A stretch of DNA of 64,000 nucleotides from Ignavibacteriales bacterium (GTDB lineage: Bacteria; Bacteroidota; Ignavibacteria; Ignavibacteriales; Ignavibacteriaceae). The stretch's first letter is position 1. Each line of letters begins with the position of its first letter. The notes under the pieces are model-generated. The model had not been told where the DNA came from and searched no databases. It saw nothing but the letters and a program-made list of their open reading frames with translations. Where the stretch lies: positions 2,852,001 to 2,916,000 of the forward strand of contig CP065001.1 in the NCBI GenBank assembly GCA_016700155.1. The letters run 5' to 3'. This document shows, one piece after another, positions 27,214-35,176 of the stretch. The translations under genes and the position numbers were made by a program.

Positions 27214-27523
27214 GTAACCTCCGTTTTAATTTGTTTTTGGATAAACTGAATTGAACTGTTCAATGAATTTAATTTTTAGTCTGAGATTATCTGATGAAAA
27301 CGTGTTTTGATTTGCTCTTGAAGAAAAAAAATTCTGATCAGTGTAAAAGTGAGATGACATAATTATTCAATAAATATTACGGCAATAATATAATCTACCT
27401 GTGATTAAATGAAAATGTGTTTTTTATACTCACAATACTTCATAATTATTAACTGTTTTTATTTTATTGATCATAAAAAAACCCCTGCAGAACAGGGGTT
27501 TGTAAATAGGATATGAAATTCTC
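27214..27523. other. Intergenic region between two T9SS genes
   Basis: 310 bp, strongly AT-rich, between the start of the 25594 gene and the stop of the 27524 gene. It should hold the promoter of the former; it contains the terminator of the latter at 27474-27503. No ORF or RNA gene seen. Confidence 0.6.
27474..27503 (-). terminator. Intrinsic terminator of the T9SS gene at 27524
   Basis: Stem AAACCCCTG (27479-27487) with CAGGGGTTT (27493-27501), 5-nt loop, followed on the minus strand by a T-run (A at 27475-27480). It starts about 20 bp after the stop codon. Confidence 0.9.
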
Positions 27524-28786
27524 TTATTTCATCAACATCATTTTGTTAGTGAATACTTTTTCATTTCCGTTTGATTCACTTACTCTCAATGTGTAGTAAT
27601 AGATTCCCGAGCTTAAGTCTTTTGCATTGAAGCTTACTTCGTGACTGCCGGCTCCCATTATTTCATTTACCAATGTGGCTACTTCCTGACCTAATGTGTT
27701 ATACACCTTCAGGCTTACATAGTTCTCTGATGGTAAATTGTATTTTATCACTGTGCTCGGGTTGAATGGATTCGGATAGTTCTGCTCTAATCCATATACA
27801 AGCGGGACTAAGTTATCTACCAGTACTTCAGGACTATATTCATAGTTTCCATTGAAGTCTATTTGTTTCAGTCTGTATACTACTGCATCTGCGTTGATGT
27901 CTCTTACATCATCACTATAAGTGTAGTTCTGTGCTTCTGATGTTGTGCCGTGTCCTTCTTTGAAGCCTACCATTGTCCATTCACCTGTCTGTTCGCCGGT
28001 GACTGTTCTTCTCTGGATTTCAAATCCTAAGTTGTTCAGTTCACTTGCTGTTGACCAGTTTAGGGTTACTTCACCTGAACCTGCCTGAGCTGTGAATGAA
28101 GTGAGTTCTACTGGAACTATTTCATTGGTGACAGTATAGTTGTCAACATACATTTCATCATTTGCTGTTGCGCCGAAGAAATCAGATGCGTCTAATTTCA
28201 TTGGACCGGTTCCGGTTGTTGCACCGGCTGTCCATACCCACGAAGTTTGGAGTGTACCATTAAGCCAGAATTCTCCAGTATTGTTATCAAGATCAGTTAC
28301 AACCTCAACCAGCATCCATGTTGCAGGTGTCCATGTAAAGTTAAAGTCTGTGGCAGTTGAGAAAACACCAGCACCTCCCACATTAAAGTAACATTCAAAT
28401 GCCCAGTATCCACCTGTTGTGAATGTAAAGTCAGATAATGTATTCCAGTAACCCGCTTTACCTGCAGGAATGTAAACACGCATTGACTGTTTGTATTTAC
28501 CGGATGTATAACCATTTGCTCCGTTGTGTAATCTTACAAAATCAATATTTTGCGTTATCACAAATGAATTTGCACCACTATACGCAAAATTAGTTGAGAC
28601 AAGAGCGTCTTCAGTGGTACTGCAGGGTGAATTACTCCAGGTTGTCCATTCAGTAGGATTCTGGCAGGCAACTCTTTGACCTGCAACATAAGAATCAAAA
28701 TTATCACTAAATACCGTAACCTGAGCAAAAGTGACAGAGCCGAAAAGAACTGCAGCTAACAGAACTCCCAAGTAACTTTTTTTCAT
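27524..28786 (-). CDS. Secreted jelly-roll-like protein with T9SS sorting domain (second CTD subtype)
   Basis: About 420 residues from the ATG at 28786 (GGAG 8 nt upstream); a GTG at 28795 is less likely. Signal peptide MKKSYLGVLLAAVLFGSVTF, then a ~215-residue domain (FSDNFDSYVAGQRVACQNP ... WMLVEVVTDLDNNTGEFWLN ... DEMYVDNYTV) resembling LamG/concanavalin-like jelly rolls that bind carbohydrates. From PVELTSFTAQ onward it is almost identical to the 25594 product. No catalytic residues recognised. Confidence 0.86.
   Translation of the reverse strand: MKKSYLGVLLAAVLFGSVTFAQVTVFSDNFDSYVAGQRVACQNPTEWTTWSNSPCSTTEDALVSTNFAYSGANSFVITQNIDFVRLHNGANGYTSGKYKQSMRVYIPAGKAGYWNTLSDFTFTTGGYWAFECYFNVGGAGVFSTATDFNFTWTPATWMLVEVVTDLDNNTGEFWLNGTLQTSWVWTAGATTGTGPMKLDASDFFGATANDEMYVDNYTVTNEIVPVELTSFTAQAGSGEVTLNWSTASELNNLGFEIQRRTVTGEQTGEWTMVGFKEGHGTTSEAQNYTYSDDVRDINADAVVYRLKQIDFNGNYEYSPEVLVDNLVPLVYGLEQNYPNPFNPSTVIKYNLPSENYVSLKVYNTLGQEVATLVNEIMGAGSHEVSFNAKDLSSGIYYYTLRVSESNGNEKVFTNKMMLMK
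27528..28120 (-). repeat. Copy 2 of ~590-bp near-identical direct repeat
   Basis: Partner of 25598-26190. Mismatches are scattered singly, and several change the codon (for example Ser to Arg in the EIQRST / EIQRRT position). Same orientation, so recombination between the copies would delete about 1.9 kb and leave a chimeric gene. Confidence 0.9.
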
Positions 28787-29240
28787 CGCACTCACTCCAT
28801 TTTATTGTTAAGAATTAATTAATTAAGATTGATATTTCAAATCTGTGATTTCAATTATCAATTGCATGAATTATCAGATAAAGCCCGACAGGAATAGTAT
28901 AGACTGGATTAGTTTCTGAACCAATATGCCTCCAGTAAAAATTGAGTCTTAGAAAATATCTCAATTAACTTTTGTCTTATAGAGATTCATCAATTATAAA
29001 TCAGATAAGACTTTTTATTGCACACAAAAGATCAGAGTGGAATCATAATTACAAAACAGATCAATCAAAACAATTCTATTATATAATTCTCGTAAATAAT
29101 ATAATCATCTGAAGTAAAAATCAAAAGTGCAGATTAAAAAAAATTATTACAGCTGCATCAATCATTTGAACACAAAATACTCAAAAATAAAAAAGGATTA
29201 CCCTATACGGATAATCCTTTCATACAAGATTAATCACAAT
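28787..29240. other. Intergenic region, no gene seen
   Basis: About 450 bp, very AT-rich. Contains the promoter side of the 27524 gene and the terminator of the 29241 gene. GTCTTAT (28974-28980) and ATAAGAC (29005-29011) form a weak inverted repeat followed by five T on the plus strand, but no plus-strand gene precedes it. I see no tRNA, riboswitch or ORF. Confidence 0.5.
29186..29222 (-). terminator. Intrinsic terminator after the YHS-domain gene
   Basis: AAAGGATTA (29192-29200) pairs with TAATCCTTT (29212-29220), 11-nt loop. On the minus strand it is followed by TTTTTATTTTT. It closes the transcript that includes the YHS protein and probably the TonB receptor and HYC-type genes. Confidence 0.87.
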
Positions 29241-29567
29241 TTATTTTTTGAGAAATCTTTTTCCATCCTTACTCAGATTATTTACATACTTTTCAGGATT
29301 TTTTGCAAACTTGGTGTCGCAGCCTGGACAGCAGAAACCATAAACTTTTCCATCATGCTCAACAGTCGGAACATCTTTTTCCACTTTGTTTCCCTGAACA
29401 GGACATAATTCATTCCAGATTTCTTTTTGTTTATTGTCTGTCACCTTTGAACTATCGATTGAAGTAGAATGTTTTTCCTTTTCAGTTTGTGTGGATTTGT
29501 TCTTTTCCTGAGCATCTAAATTAATACTGAGTGTTAAGACGATTATTATTAATAATATTTTGTTCAT
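29241..29567 (-). CDS. YHS/TRASH-type metal-binding periplasmic protein
   Basis: 108 residues. Signal peptide to about residue 19, a low-complexity charged spacer, then a YHS-type domain (CPVQGNKV ... VYGFCCPGCDTKFAKNPEKY). The cysteines of CPVQ and CCPGC are placed to bind a soft metal such as copper. Proteins of this kind usually accompany metal efflux or uptake genes. It starts 27 bp after the TonB receptor stop, so it is probably the last gene of a receptor operon. Confidence 0.8.
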   Translation of the reverse strand: MNKILLIIIVLTLSINLDAQEKNKSTQTEKEKHSTSIDSSKVTDNKQKEIWNELCPVQGNKVEKDVPTVEHDGKVYGFCCPGCDTKFAKNPEKYVNNLSKDGKRFLKK

Positions 29568-29593
29568 TTTTGCCTCGTGCTTTATTTATTGAT

Positions 29594-31804
29594 TTAAAAA
29601 ATACTTAAACGTAAACCTGCATAAAACTTTCTGCCTTCAACCGGTCCCCAAACTAATGAAGCATCAAAGTATTCACCAAATGGTTCATCCGGCGAGATAA
29701 CAGGATTATCCTGTTTAAAGTCTGTTAAATTCTCGACACCAAGATACAATTCAAGTATGTCAAGTTTTTTTGTCAACTGAGCATTGATATTAATGTATGA
29801 ACCAAAACTTTCTTTTCTCTGATGTTCAACCGGATTCTGAACTGTTGAAGGAATTCTTCCTCCGCCGTTAAGTAAAAAGGAGGAATCAAATACCCAGTTT
29901 CTTTCATCTGTAAAATAAGACAACGTTAAGAGTCCTTTGTATTTTCCTATCAGCGGTTTGGTAAGTAATGATTGACCGTATTGGGTTTTAACATCCGTGT
30001 ACCTGTAAGCAGCACCGATATCCAGCCTGTCAAATAACTGATAATAAATTTCCAGCTGATAATTATTCGAATATGAGCTTCCGTTAAGATCATAAAATCT
30101 GACTTCCCTTGCATCAGTGTCAATGTCCACAACAGTCTGCTTCTGGAATTCAGTCCTGTAATAATCAAATGTTACTCTCATATCTTTATCGGCTATGGTA
30201 ATATACCTCGTCAGATTGAATCCATAGTTTATACCTTCTTCATACGTAGGCTGATTTACAATCACAAACTTCCTTGAACTAACAAGGTAACTAAGATTGT
30301 CAGAAAAAATATTTACTGAGCGATATCCTTTTCCTGCGGAAAGTCGTAGTGTAGTGTTTTCATCGATTGCATATCTGATATGAATTCTCGGAGTAAAAAA
30401 AGTTCCGAATAAATTATGAAAATCAACTCTGACACCGGGTACAACAGATATAAAATATTCTGGTGAAAAATTATATTCGGCGAATACACCGGGTCTTGAT
30501 TCATTTCTTATAAAATTCAGAGTATCAAATTTTTCATCGTAGTGATCGTACACATAACTTCCACCTGCAGTTATTGAGTGAATACCGTCGCTGCTGTTTG
30601 ACTGGAATAAAAGATTTGAATAAAATGATTTTTGATCAGCATTATAAATCCTTTTTCCAAATAAAGAATTTTGCTGGTGGAACTGCGCACTTAAAATTAA
30701 TCCCATACTTGTATAAGGTTCATCATCAAAAACAAAACCATTTTTTGCAAATACTTCGTAGCGTTTTGTATCTATATTTATTTTGTAATCTTCTCCCTGA
30801 TGAAGACCGGAGTGTGTCGAAGATATTTGTCCGCCGCGTCTTTTTTCGTCAAGCACCTGGACTCCGAATTGTGATTCAAATCCTGTGAATGACTGGTATT
30901 TCCACCTGTTCATAAAATTAAACTGTTTAACTTTTGGCTGATCTGCGAACGAATCGTGATTATGATCAAGAGATTTTTGATTGAACTCACTATGAGCAAG
31001 TAACAGTGTACTGAGATTTTCAGATAACTGAACGGCTGAGTTTGCGTTCAAGTCCATTTTATAATGTGAGCTTTGAAATACATTAAAGTAATGTCGCTCC
31101 ATATCATCAGGTTTCTTATAATCAAGATTTATCTGGCCGGTGATAGATTCATATCCATTAACTACTGAAGCCGATCCTTTTGATATACTTATATGAGTCA
31201 TCCAGGGTCCGGGAACATAACCAAGACCGAATACACTGCCTATTCCCTTAAGTGTCGGAATATTCTCGATCATCATTTGAGTATATGTTCCTGCTAAACC
31301 AAGCAGTTGAATTTGTTTCGCACCGGTGACTGCATCCTGGAACTGTACATCAACACTTGCATTAGTTGTAAAACTTTCTGCAAGATTACAGCAAGCGGCT
31401 TTAAGCAGTTCTTTTGATGTGATCACTTCAGTTTGCCGCGCATCTAATTCATCAAAATATTTTGAGAGTGAAGTTCCTGAAACGACAACTTCCTGGAGTT
31501 CCCTGTTCACGGAAAGAACAATTTCAATGCTATCAAGATCATTTGGAATATCAAGTGTGTCGGGTTTATAACCGATATAACTTACAACAAGGTGAAGATG
31601 ATCTGACTCGATTTTTTTCAATTCGAAAAAACCATTTAAGTCAGTGGATACTCCCATCTGTGTACCTTCCCAATAAACATTAGAACCGGCAAGCGGGATT
31701 CTTTTTTCATTTTCGTCAAGTTCAAATACAAATCCTTTCAGAGTTTGTGCTCTTGCACCTGAAACAGTTAGTATTATGAACATTAAATAAATATATAGTC
31801 TCAT
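29594..31804 (-). CDS. TonB-dependent outer-membrane receptor, probable metal (copper) uptake
   Basis: 736 residues. Signal peptide, an N-terminal carboxypeptidase-regulatory-like beta-sandwich (residues ~20-100, GFVFELDENEKRIPLAGSNV), a plug domain from ~105 (LQEVVVSGTSLSKYFDELDA, KAACCNLAESF, QIQLLGLAGTYTQMMIEN) and a 22-strand barrel to the end (GRKFYAGLRLSIF). Energised by TonB to import a scarce ligand. The CC in the plug and the two small cysteine-rich neighbours suggest a copper or copper-complex substrate. The link to copper is inference. It lies downstream of the HYC-type gene (67 bp). Confidence 0.9.
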   Translation of the reverse strand: MRLYIYLMFIILTVSGARAQTLKGFVFELDENEKRIPLAGSNVYWEGTQMGVSTDLNGFFELKKIESDHLHLVVSYIGYKPDTLDIPNDLDSIEIVLSVNRELQEVVVSGTSLSKYFDELDARQTEVITSKELLKAACCNLAESFTTNASVDVQFQDAVTGAKQIQLLGLAGTYTQMMIENIPTLKGIGSVFGLGYVPGPWMTHISISKGSASVVNGYESITGQINLDYKKPDDMERHYFNVFQSSHYKMDLNANSAVQLSENLSTLLLAHSEFNQKSLDHNHDSFADQPKVKQFNFMNRWKYQSFTGFESQFGVQVLDEKRRGGQISSTHSGLHQGEDYKINIDTKRYEVFAKNGFVFDDEPYTSMGLILSAQFHQQNSLFGKRIYNADQKSFYSNLLFQSNSSDGIHSITAGGSYVYDHYDEKFDTLNFIRNESRPGVFAEYNFSPEYFISVVPGVRVDFHNLFGTFFTPRIHIRYAIDENTTLRLSAGKGYRSVNIFSDNLSYLVSSRKFVIVNQPTYEEGINYGFNLTRYITIADKDMRVTFDYYRTEFQKQTVVDIDTDAREVRFYDLNGSSYSNNYQLEIYYQLFDRLDIGAAYRYTDVKTQYGQSLLTKPLIGKYKGLLTLSYFTDERNWVFDSSFLLNGGGRIPSTVQNPVEHQRKESFGSYININAQLTKKLDILELYLGVENLTDFKQDNPVISPDEPFGEYFDASLVWGPVEGRKFYAGLRLSIF

Positions 31805-31871
31805 AGAAATCCTGTTTTTAAAATCGATTAAATAATTGATTTAGCTTACTTGGGGAAAAAATTTCCCGTGA

Positions 31872-32315
31872 TCAGCAAACAGGCAGATCTACTTTTAACT
31901 GATGTAATTTTTGAAGGAGTTTTTTTCCGAACCTGGGCGGTGGAAGGTTTTCATTTTTATCAGGATTTAAACCTGAAACATTTTCGTTTTCAGATGGCAG
32001 TTGATTGTCTAAGATTGTAAATAACTTTATGCCTGGTACAAGTTTGAAATTGGATTGTGAAAAATTATCTTCAATTTTTTTGTATTCAAATTGGTCAAAG
32101 CAGCATGTTGATGTCTGATCTTTTACAATCAACCTGTAAATTATTGCTTCTTCCTCACAGCAATTAGAAACAACTTTTTGAGAATCTTCACAACCGGGGC
32201 ACTTGCTATATGATTTACCTATAACTGAACAGTAATGTGAAACTAAAGGTAATCCCGTAGTGGAAAGTACAAACAAAAATGTCAGTGTTAATATTTTGAT
32301 CCGGTTTTTCATCAT
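31872..32315 (-). CDS. HYC_CC_PP-type small cysteine-rich exported protein
   Basis: 147 residues. Signal peptide, then the landmarks of this Bacteroidota family: HYC just after the signal region (SHYCSVIGKSYSKCPGCED), two CC pairs (SNCCEEE, TSTCCFDQ), and a proline pair near the end (ENLPPPRFGKK). The cysteine content suggests metal binding in the periplasm. The family is typically found beside TonB-dependent receptors, as here. Possible role: hand-over or sensing of copper. No enzyme motif. Confidence 0.78.
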   Translation of the reverse strand: MMKNRIKILTLTFLFVLSTTGLPLVSHYCSVIGKSYSKCPGCEDSQKVVSNCCEEEAIIYRLIVKDQTSTCCFDQFEYKKIEDNFSQSNFKLVPGIKLFTILDNQLPSENENVSGLNPDKNENLPPPRFGKKLLQKLHQLKVDLPVC

Positions 32316-32401
32316 ACAGTCGTAAACTTAAAACATTAATTGCTACCAAGCAATGATAATGCCTGCACAAATGTTACATAATTTAAACTAATGTTTATAA
32401 A

Positions 32402-32480
32402 TACTGCTGATATACGCATAATGACGGTGTTATTTACTAAATCAAATTTATAAACGGACTTTTACCTTTTATCAGCAGTA
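32402..32480. repeat. Inverted repeat, 10-bp arms, between nrfA and the HYC gene
   Basis: TACTGCTGAT at about 32402-32411 and its exact reverse complement ATCAGCAGTA at 32471-32480, nearly 60 nt apart. It lies in the ~180-bp gap downstream of nrfA and upstream of the HYC-type gene. The wide loop argues against a simple terminator; it could be a paired binding site or a processed 3' end. Confidence 0.5.
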
Positions 32481-32496
32481 CTTATTTCAATAAAAA

Positions 32497-33972
32497 TTAT
32501 TGGTTCATCTTTTTTTCTCTGTCCGCTGCCTGTCTATCCCATTCAGGAATAACTGTTGATATAAATTCTTTTTTTTCAGTTTTGAATTTTTGGATATCCA
32601 GCTTGAGATATTCCTGCGCTTTTTGCTTTGTTGTAAGATCCGGCATTTGAATAGGTGTGGACACTTTTAATTCTGTAAGGAGTTTTGAAAGTATTACTCT
32701 TGCTTCCTCAGATTTTTTTATCGATGTGCCAAGTATTCTTGCTACTTCAAGAGGTGCGTGAAAACTTGCACCGTGCGATGCAGTTGCAAAATCCCATCTC
32801 CATTGTGCATGTCTTATTAATGTAAGAATTGGTTTCATTTGAGTTTCTGTAGCACCATTATCCCACGCTGTTTTAGCTTCGATATGAGCTTTGACAAGTG
32901 AACCTTCGGCAAGGTCCTGCAGTTCTTTGTTTTTATCCTGACGTTCATACACATTACTCATTAGAGTTTCTTCGCTTTCGCGATGGCAAACTGCACAACT
33001 TCTTGAAATATTATTAAGCGGGCTTTGCATATGATGATCTGTGAATTTTACACTTCCTTCACTCATATAAGGCATGTGGCAGTCTGCACAGGAAACACCT
33101 CGTTGACCATGTATCCCTACTTTGAATATTTCATAACCTGGATGTTGTGCTTTGATAATGGGTGTCTTACTTAATGCATGGACAAAATCTTTATGTTCAA
33201 TTTCATCATAATATTTTTCCATGTCTTCAACAGTGAATCCGTCATCCCATGGAAATGTAAGATATGTATGATCTTCACCACCAAAATAATACTCAACATG
33301 ACACTGAGCACAAACCAGCGATCTCATCTCCTGTTGCGTTGAATTTTTTATATCCTTCCCCATCCTGCTGAAAGCTTCAGCAAGTGCAGGTCGTGTAATT
33401 CTCAGATTCATTGTGTTTGGTTCGTGGCAATCCTGGCAGCCTATAGGATTAACAATTTGTGAACCCATATCCTTCCATGGTTGTTTATAAAAATTGGAAG
33501 CGCCCATTTCATTCATAACTCTTGGAACATCTGTACTTTTGCAAGTCCAGCAGGTTGCAGGCTGCTTAACTCTAGTACGTAAAGTGTTGCGAATATCGGT
33601 TACTGCATAATAATGACCGCGTGATTGATTATAGTCGTGCGAGAATGCATAACCAGCCCACAGAATTACCATATTCGGATCTCGTTCAAGTTCATCAATC
33701 ATTACAGAGCCATTGTATTTACTTGCGAAAGAAGTATCCCGTGTTTTAAGATATGTTTGATATTCACGCGGGAAATTTTCTCCCCAAACTTCATTGCGGG
33801 GTTCCCAATCCGGTATTGTTTTTACTAATTGAAATTGCTGAACAGATTCAGTCCTTCTTTCAAGTATCGAGGCACCAAAAAGACCTACAAGAAATACAAC
33901 CGCGATTGTTCCTAAAAATAAAAACCATGCAACCCAGGGTTTCTCTGTGATTAATTTTTGAAATTTGCTCAT
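32497..33972 (-). CDS. nrfA: Cytochrome c nitrite reductase, ammonia-forming (catalytic subunit)
   Basis: Pentaheme enzyme that reduces nitrite to ammonium with six electrons on the outer face of the inner membrane. 491 residues. The active-site heme motif is the hallmark CWTCK (141-145); four CxxCH motifs follow (CQDCH 179-183, CAQCH 221-225, CADCH 295-299, CAVCH 326-330). VEYYF after the third motif and QHPGYE (His 277) fit the catalytic Tyr and His. An N-terminal hydrophobic anchor (WVAWFLFLGTIAVVFLVG) seems uncleaved. Lies 17 bp after nrfH, its electron donor. Also able to reduce NO in known homologues. Confidence 0.97.
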   Translation of the reverse strand: MSKFQKLITEKPWVAWFLFLGTIAVVFLVGLFGASILERRTESVQQFQLVKTIPDWEPRNEVWGENFPREYQTYLKTRDTSFASKYNGSVMIDELERDPNMVILWAGYAFSHDYNQSRGHYYAVTDIRNTLRTRVKQPATCWTCKSTDVPRVMNEMGASNFYKQPWKDMGSQIVNPIGCQDCHEPNTMNLRITRPALAEAFSRMGKDIKNSTQQEMRSLVCAQCHVEYYFGGEDHTYLTFPWDDGFTVEDMEKYYDEIEHKDFVHALSKTPIIKAQHPGYEIFKVGIHGQRGVSCADCHMPYMSEGSVKFTDHHMQSPLNNISRSCAVCHRESEETLMSNVYERQDKNKELQDLAEGSLVKAHIEAKTAWDNGATETQMKPILTLIRHAQWRWDFATASHGASFHAPLEVARILGTSIKKSEEARVILSKLLTELKVSTPIQMPDLTTKQKAQEYLKLDIQKFKTEKKEFISTVIPEWDRQAADREKKMNQ

Positions 33973-33989
33973 TACTGCTCCATAAAGAA

Positions 33990-34589
33990 TTAGTTTGATT
34001 TTTCATTTGAAATATTTTTTTCTATCCATTCAGGCATAACCGGTGTCAGTTGTGGAACTCTGACAAAAGGAAATGATGACAGGCTGTTCACACGCCCGTG
34101 CGGCACTTCCCGGTGACAATCCCAGCAAAGCTTTCCATTTCCATGGTCGGCTGATTCTCCTGTCATTGTGATTAAGTTTGTTTGATTGATAAGATCAGAA
34201 TGACATCGGATACAATTTTCCTGAACAACATTTCTCCCGGCTTCATGAATTCTTATTACCTGCGGCTCAAGTCTGAAAGTAAACATAGTTGCATGACGTA
34301 ATCCGTCACTCGCTTTAAATAGATAGGTTCTGATAAAATTATCGTGTGGTACATGACAGTCGTTACATGTAGTAACCCTTGCATGACTGCTCCTCTGCCA
34401 CGTTGCAAATTGCGGGTTCATTACGTGGCAATTTACACAGGCTTTGGGGTCATCGGAAAGATATGATGTAGCATTTGAAATATGTGCGATCACAAATCCT
34501 AATCCAAATATTACACCAATGGCGATTATCACAGGCGCTCTCCATTGCGGTGGAGGAATTAAGGAGGATATTATTTTTTTCAGGTTCAT
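33990..34589 (-). CDS. nrfH: NrfH-type tetraheme quinol dehydrogenase (NapC/NirT family)
   Basis: Membrane-bound cytochrome that oxidises menaquinol and feeds NrfA. 199 residues: one N-terminal membrane helix (VIIAIGVIFGLGFVIAHI) and four CxxCH motifs (CVNCH 51-55, CNDCH 75-79, CIRCH 126-130, CWDCH 155-159). The CVNCHVM start of the first motif is characteristic of NrfH, where the Met ligates heme 1. Twelve bp separate it from the hemerythrin gene upstream; the hemerythrin-nrfH-nrfA order suggests one operon. Confidence 0.95.
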   Translation of the reverse strand: MNLKKIISSLIPPPQWRAPVIIAIGVIFGLGFVIAHISNATSYLSDDPKACVNCHVMNPQFATWQRSSHARVTTCNDCHVPHDNFIRTYLFKASDGLRHATMFTFRLEPQVIRIHEAGRNVVQENCIRCHSDLINQTNLITMTGESADHGNGKLCWDCHREVPHGRVNSLSSFPFVRVPQLTPVMPEWIEKNISNEKSN

Positions 34590-34601
34590 AAATCTATATT
34601 A

Positions 34602-35033
34602 TTATTTGAATACAAGTTTATTCAATTCACTTTCATTGATTTCATTTTCAATCATAACAAATAATTCCCGTTCTTCCTTTCTGATGTGATTTTCAAGCAG
34701 TCTTCCAAGTTTGTCAAGAATGGTTATTTGATCAGATGATGAGTCAAGCTGTTCAACTAATTTTTTTATCTGAATGTGTTCGAAAAATATTTCAGTAAAT
34801 AAAATGTCAATTTCCTTAGACTTCCCCTTCACCAGCGGATATAGGATTTCCTCTTCATCATTGAAATGACGGATCAACTCTGTATTAAAAAAATTTTTTG
34901 TGTATTCAATTTTGCCCGGAAGATCATTTGGAAGACCTTTGTAAACGGGGGCATTTATTTTTATCAGGTTAGCAAGTACTAACCCGTGATGATGATCATG
35001 CGAAAGAGCGATAAGATTACCATGTCTTTTCAT
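34602..35033 (-). CDS. Hemerythrin-domain protein
   Basis: 143-residue four-helix protein with a likely di-iron site: SHDHHHGL near residues 12-19, RHFNDEEEILYP, FEHIQIKK and LLENHIRKEERELF give the expected His/Glu spacing. Such proteins bind O2 or NO, or repair iron-sulfur clusters. First gene of the run to nrfA, so probably involved in nitrosative stress linked to nitrite reduction. Cytoplasmic. Confidence 0.85.
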   Translation of the reverse strand: MKRHGNLIALSHDHHHGLVLANLIKINAPVYKGLPNDLPGKIEYTKNFFNTELIRHFNDEEEILYPLVKGKSKEIDILFTEIFFEHIQIKKLVEQLDSSSDQITILDKLGRLLENHIRKEERELFVMIENEINESELNKLVFK

Positions 35034-35176
35034 AAAATGCTGTCAGATCCATGCTTAGTAATGAAGTGTCTAAATCTTTTTTTCAAACTAATAGATTTCA
35101 TTTTCGTAAGCAACCATTATGAATATTAAATTTGTTAGCAGTCAAATAAAATTAGTTTTTTTAGTTTTATAATTTA

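Noticed and set aside
28974..29011. Inverted repeat followed by T-run as a terminator
   Set aside because: Only 7-bp arms and a 24-nt loop, with no plus-strand gene upstream.
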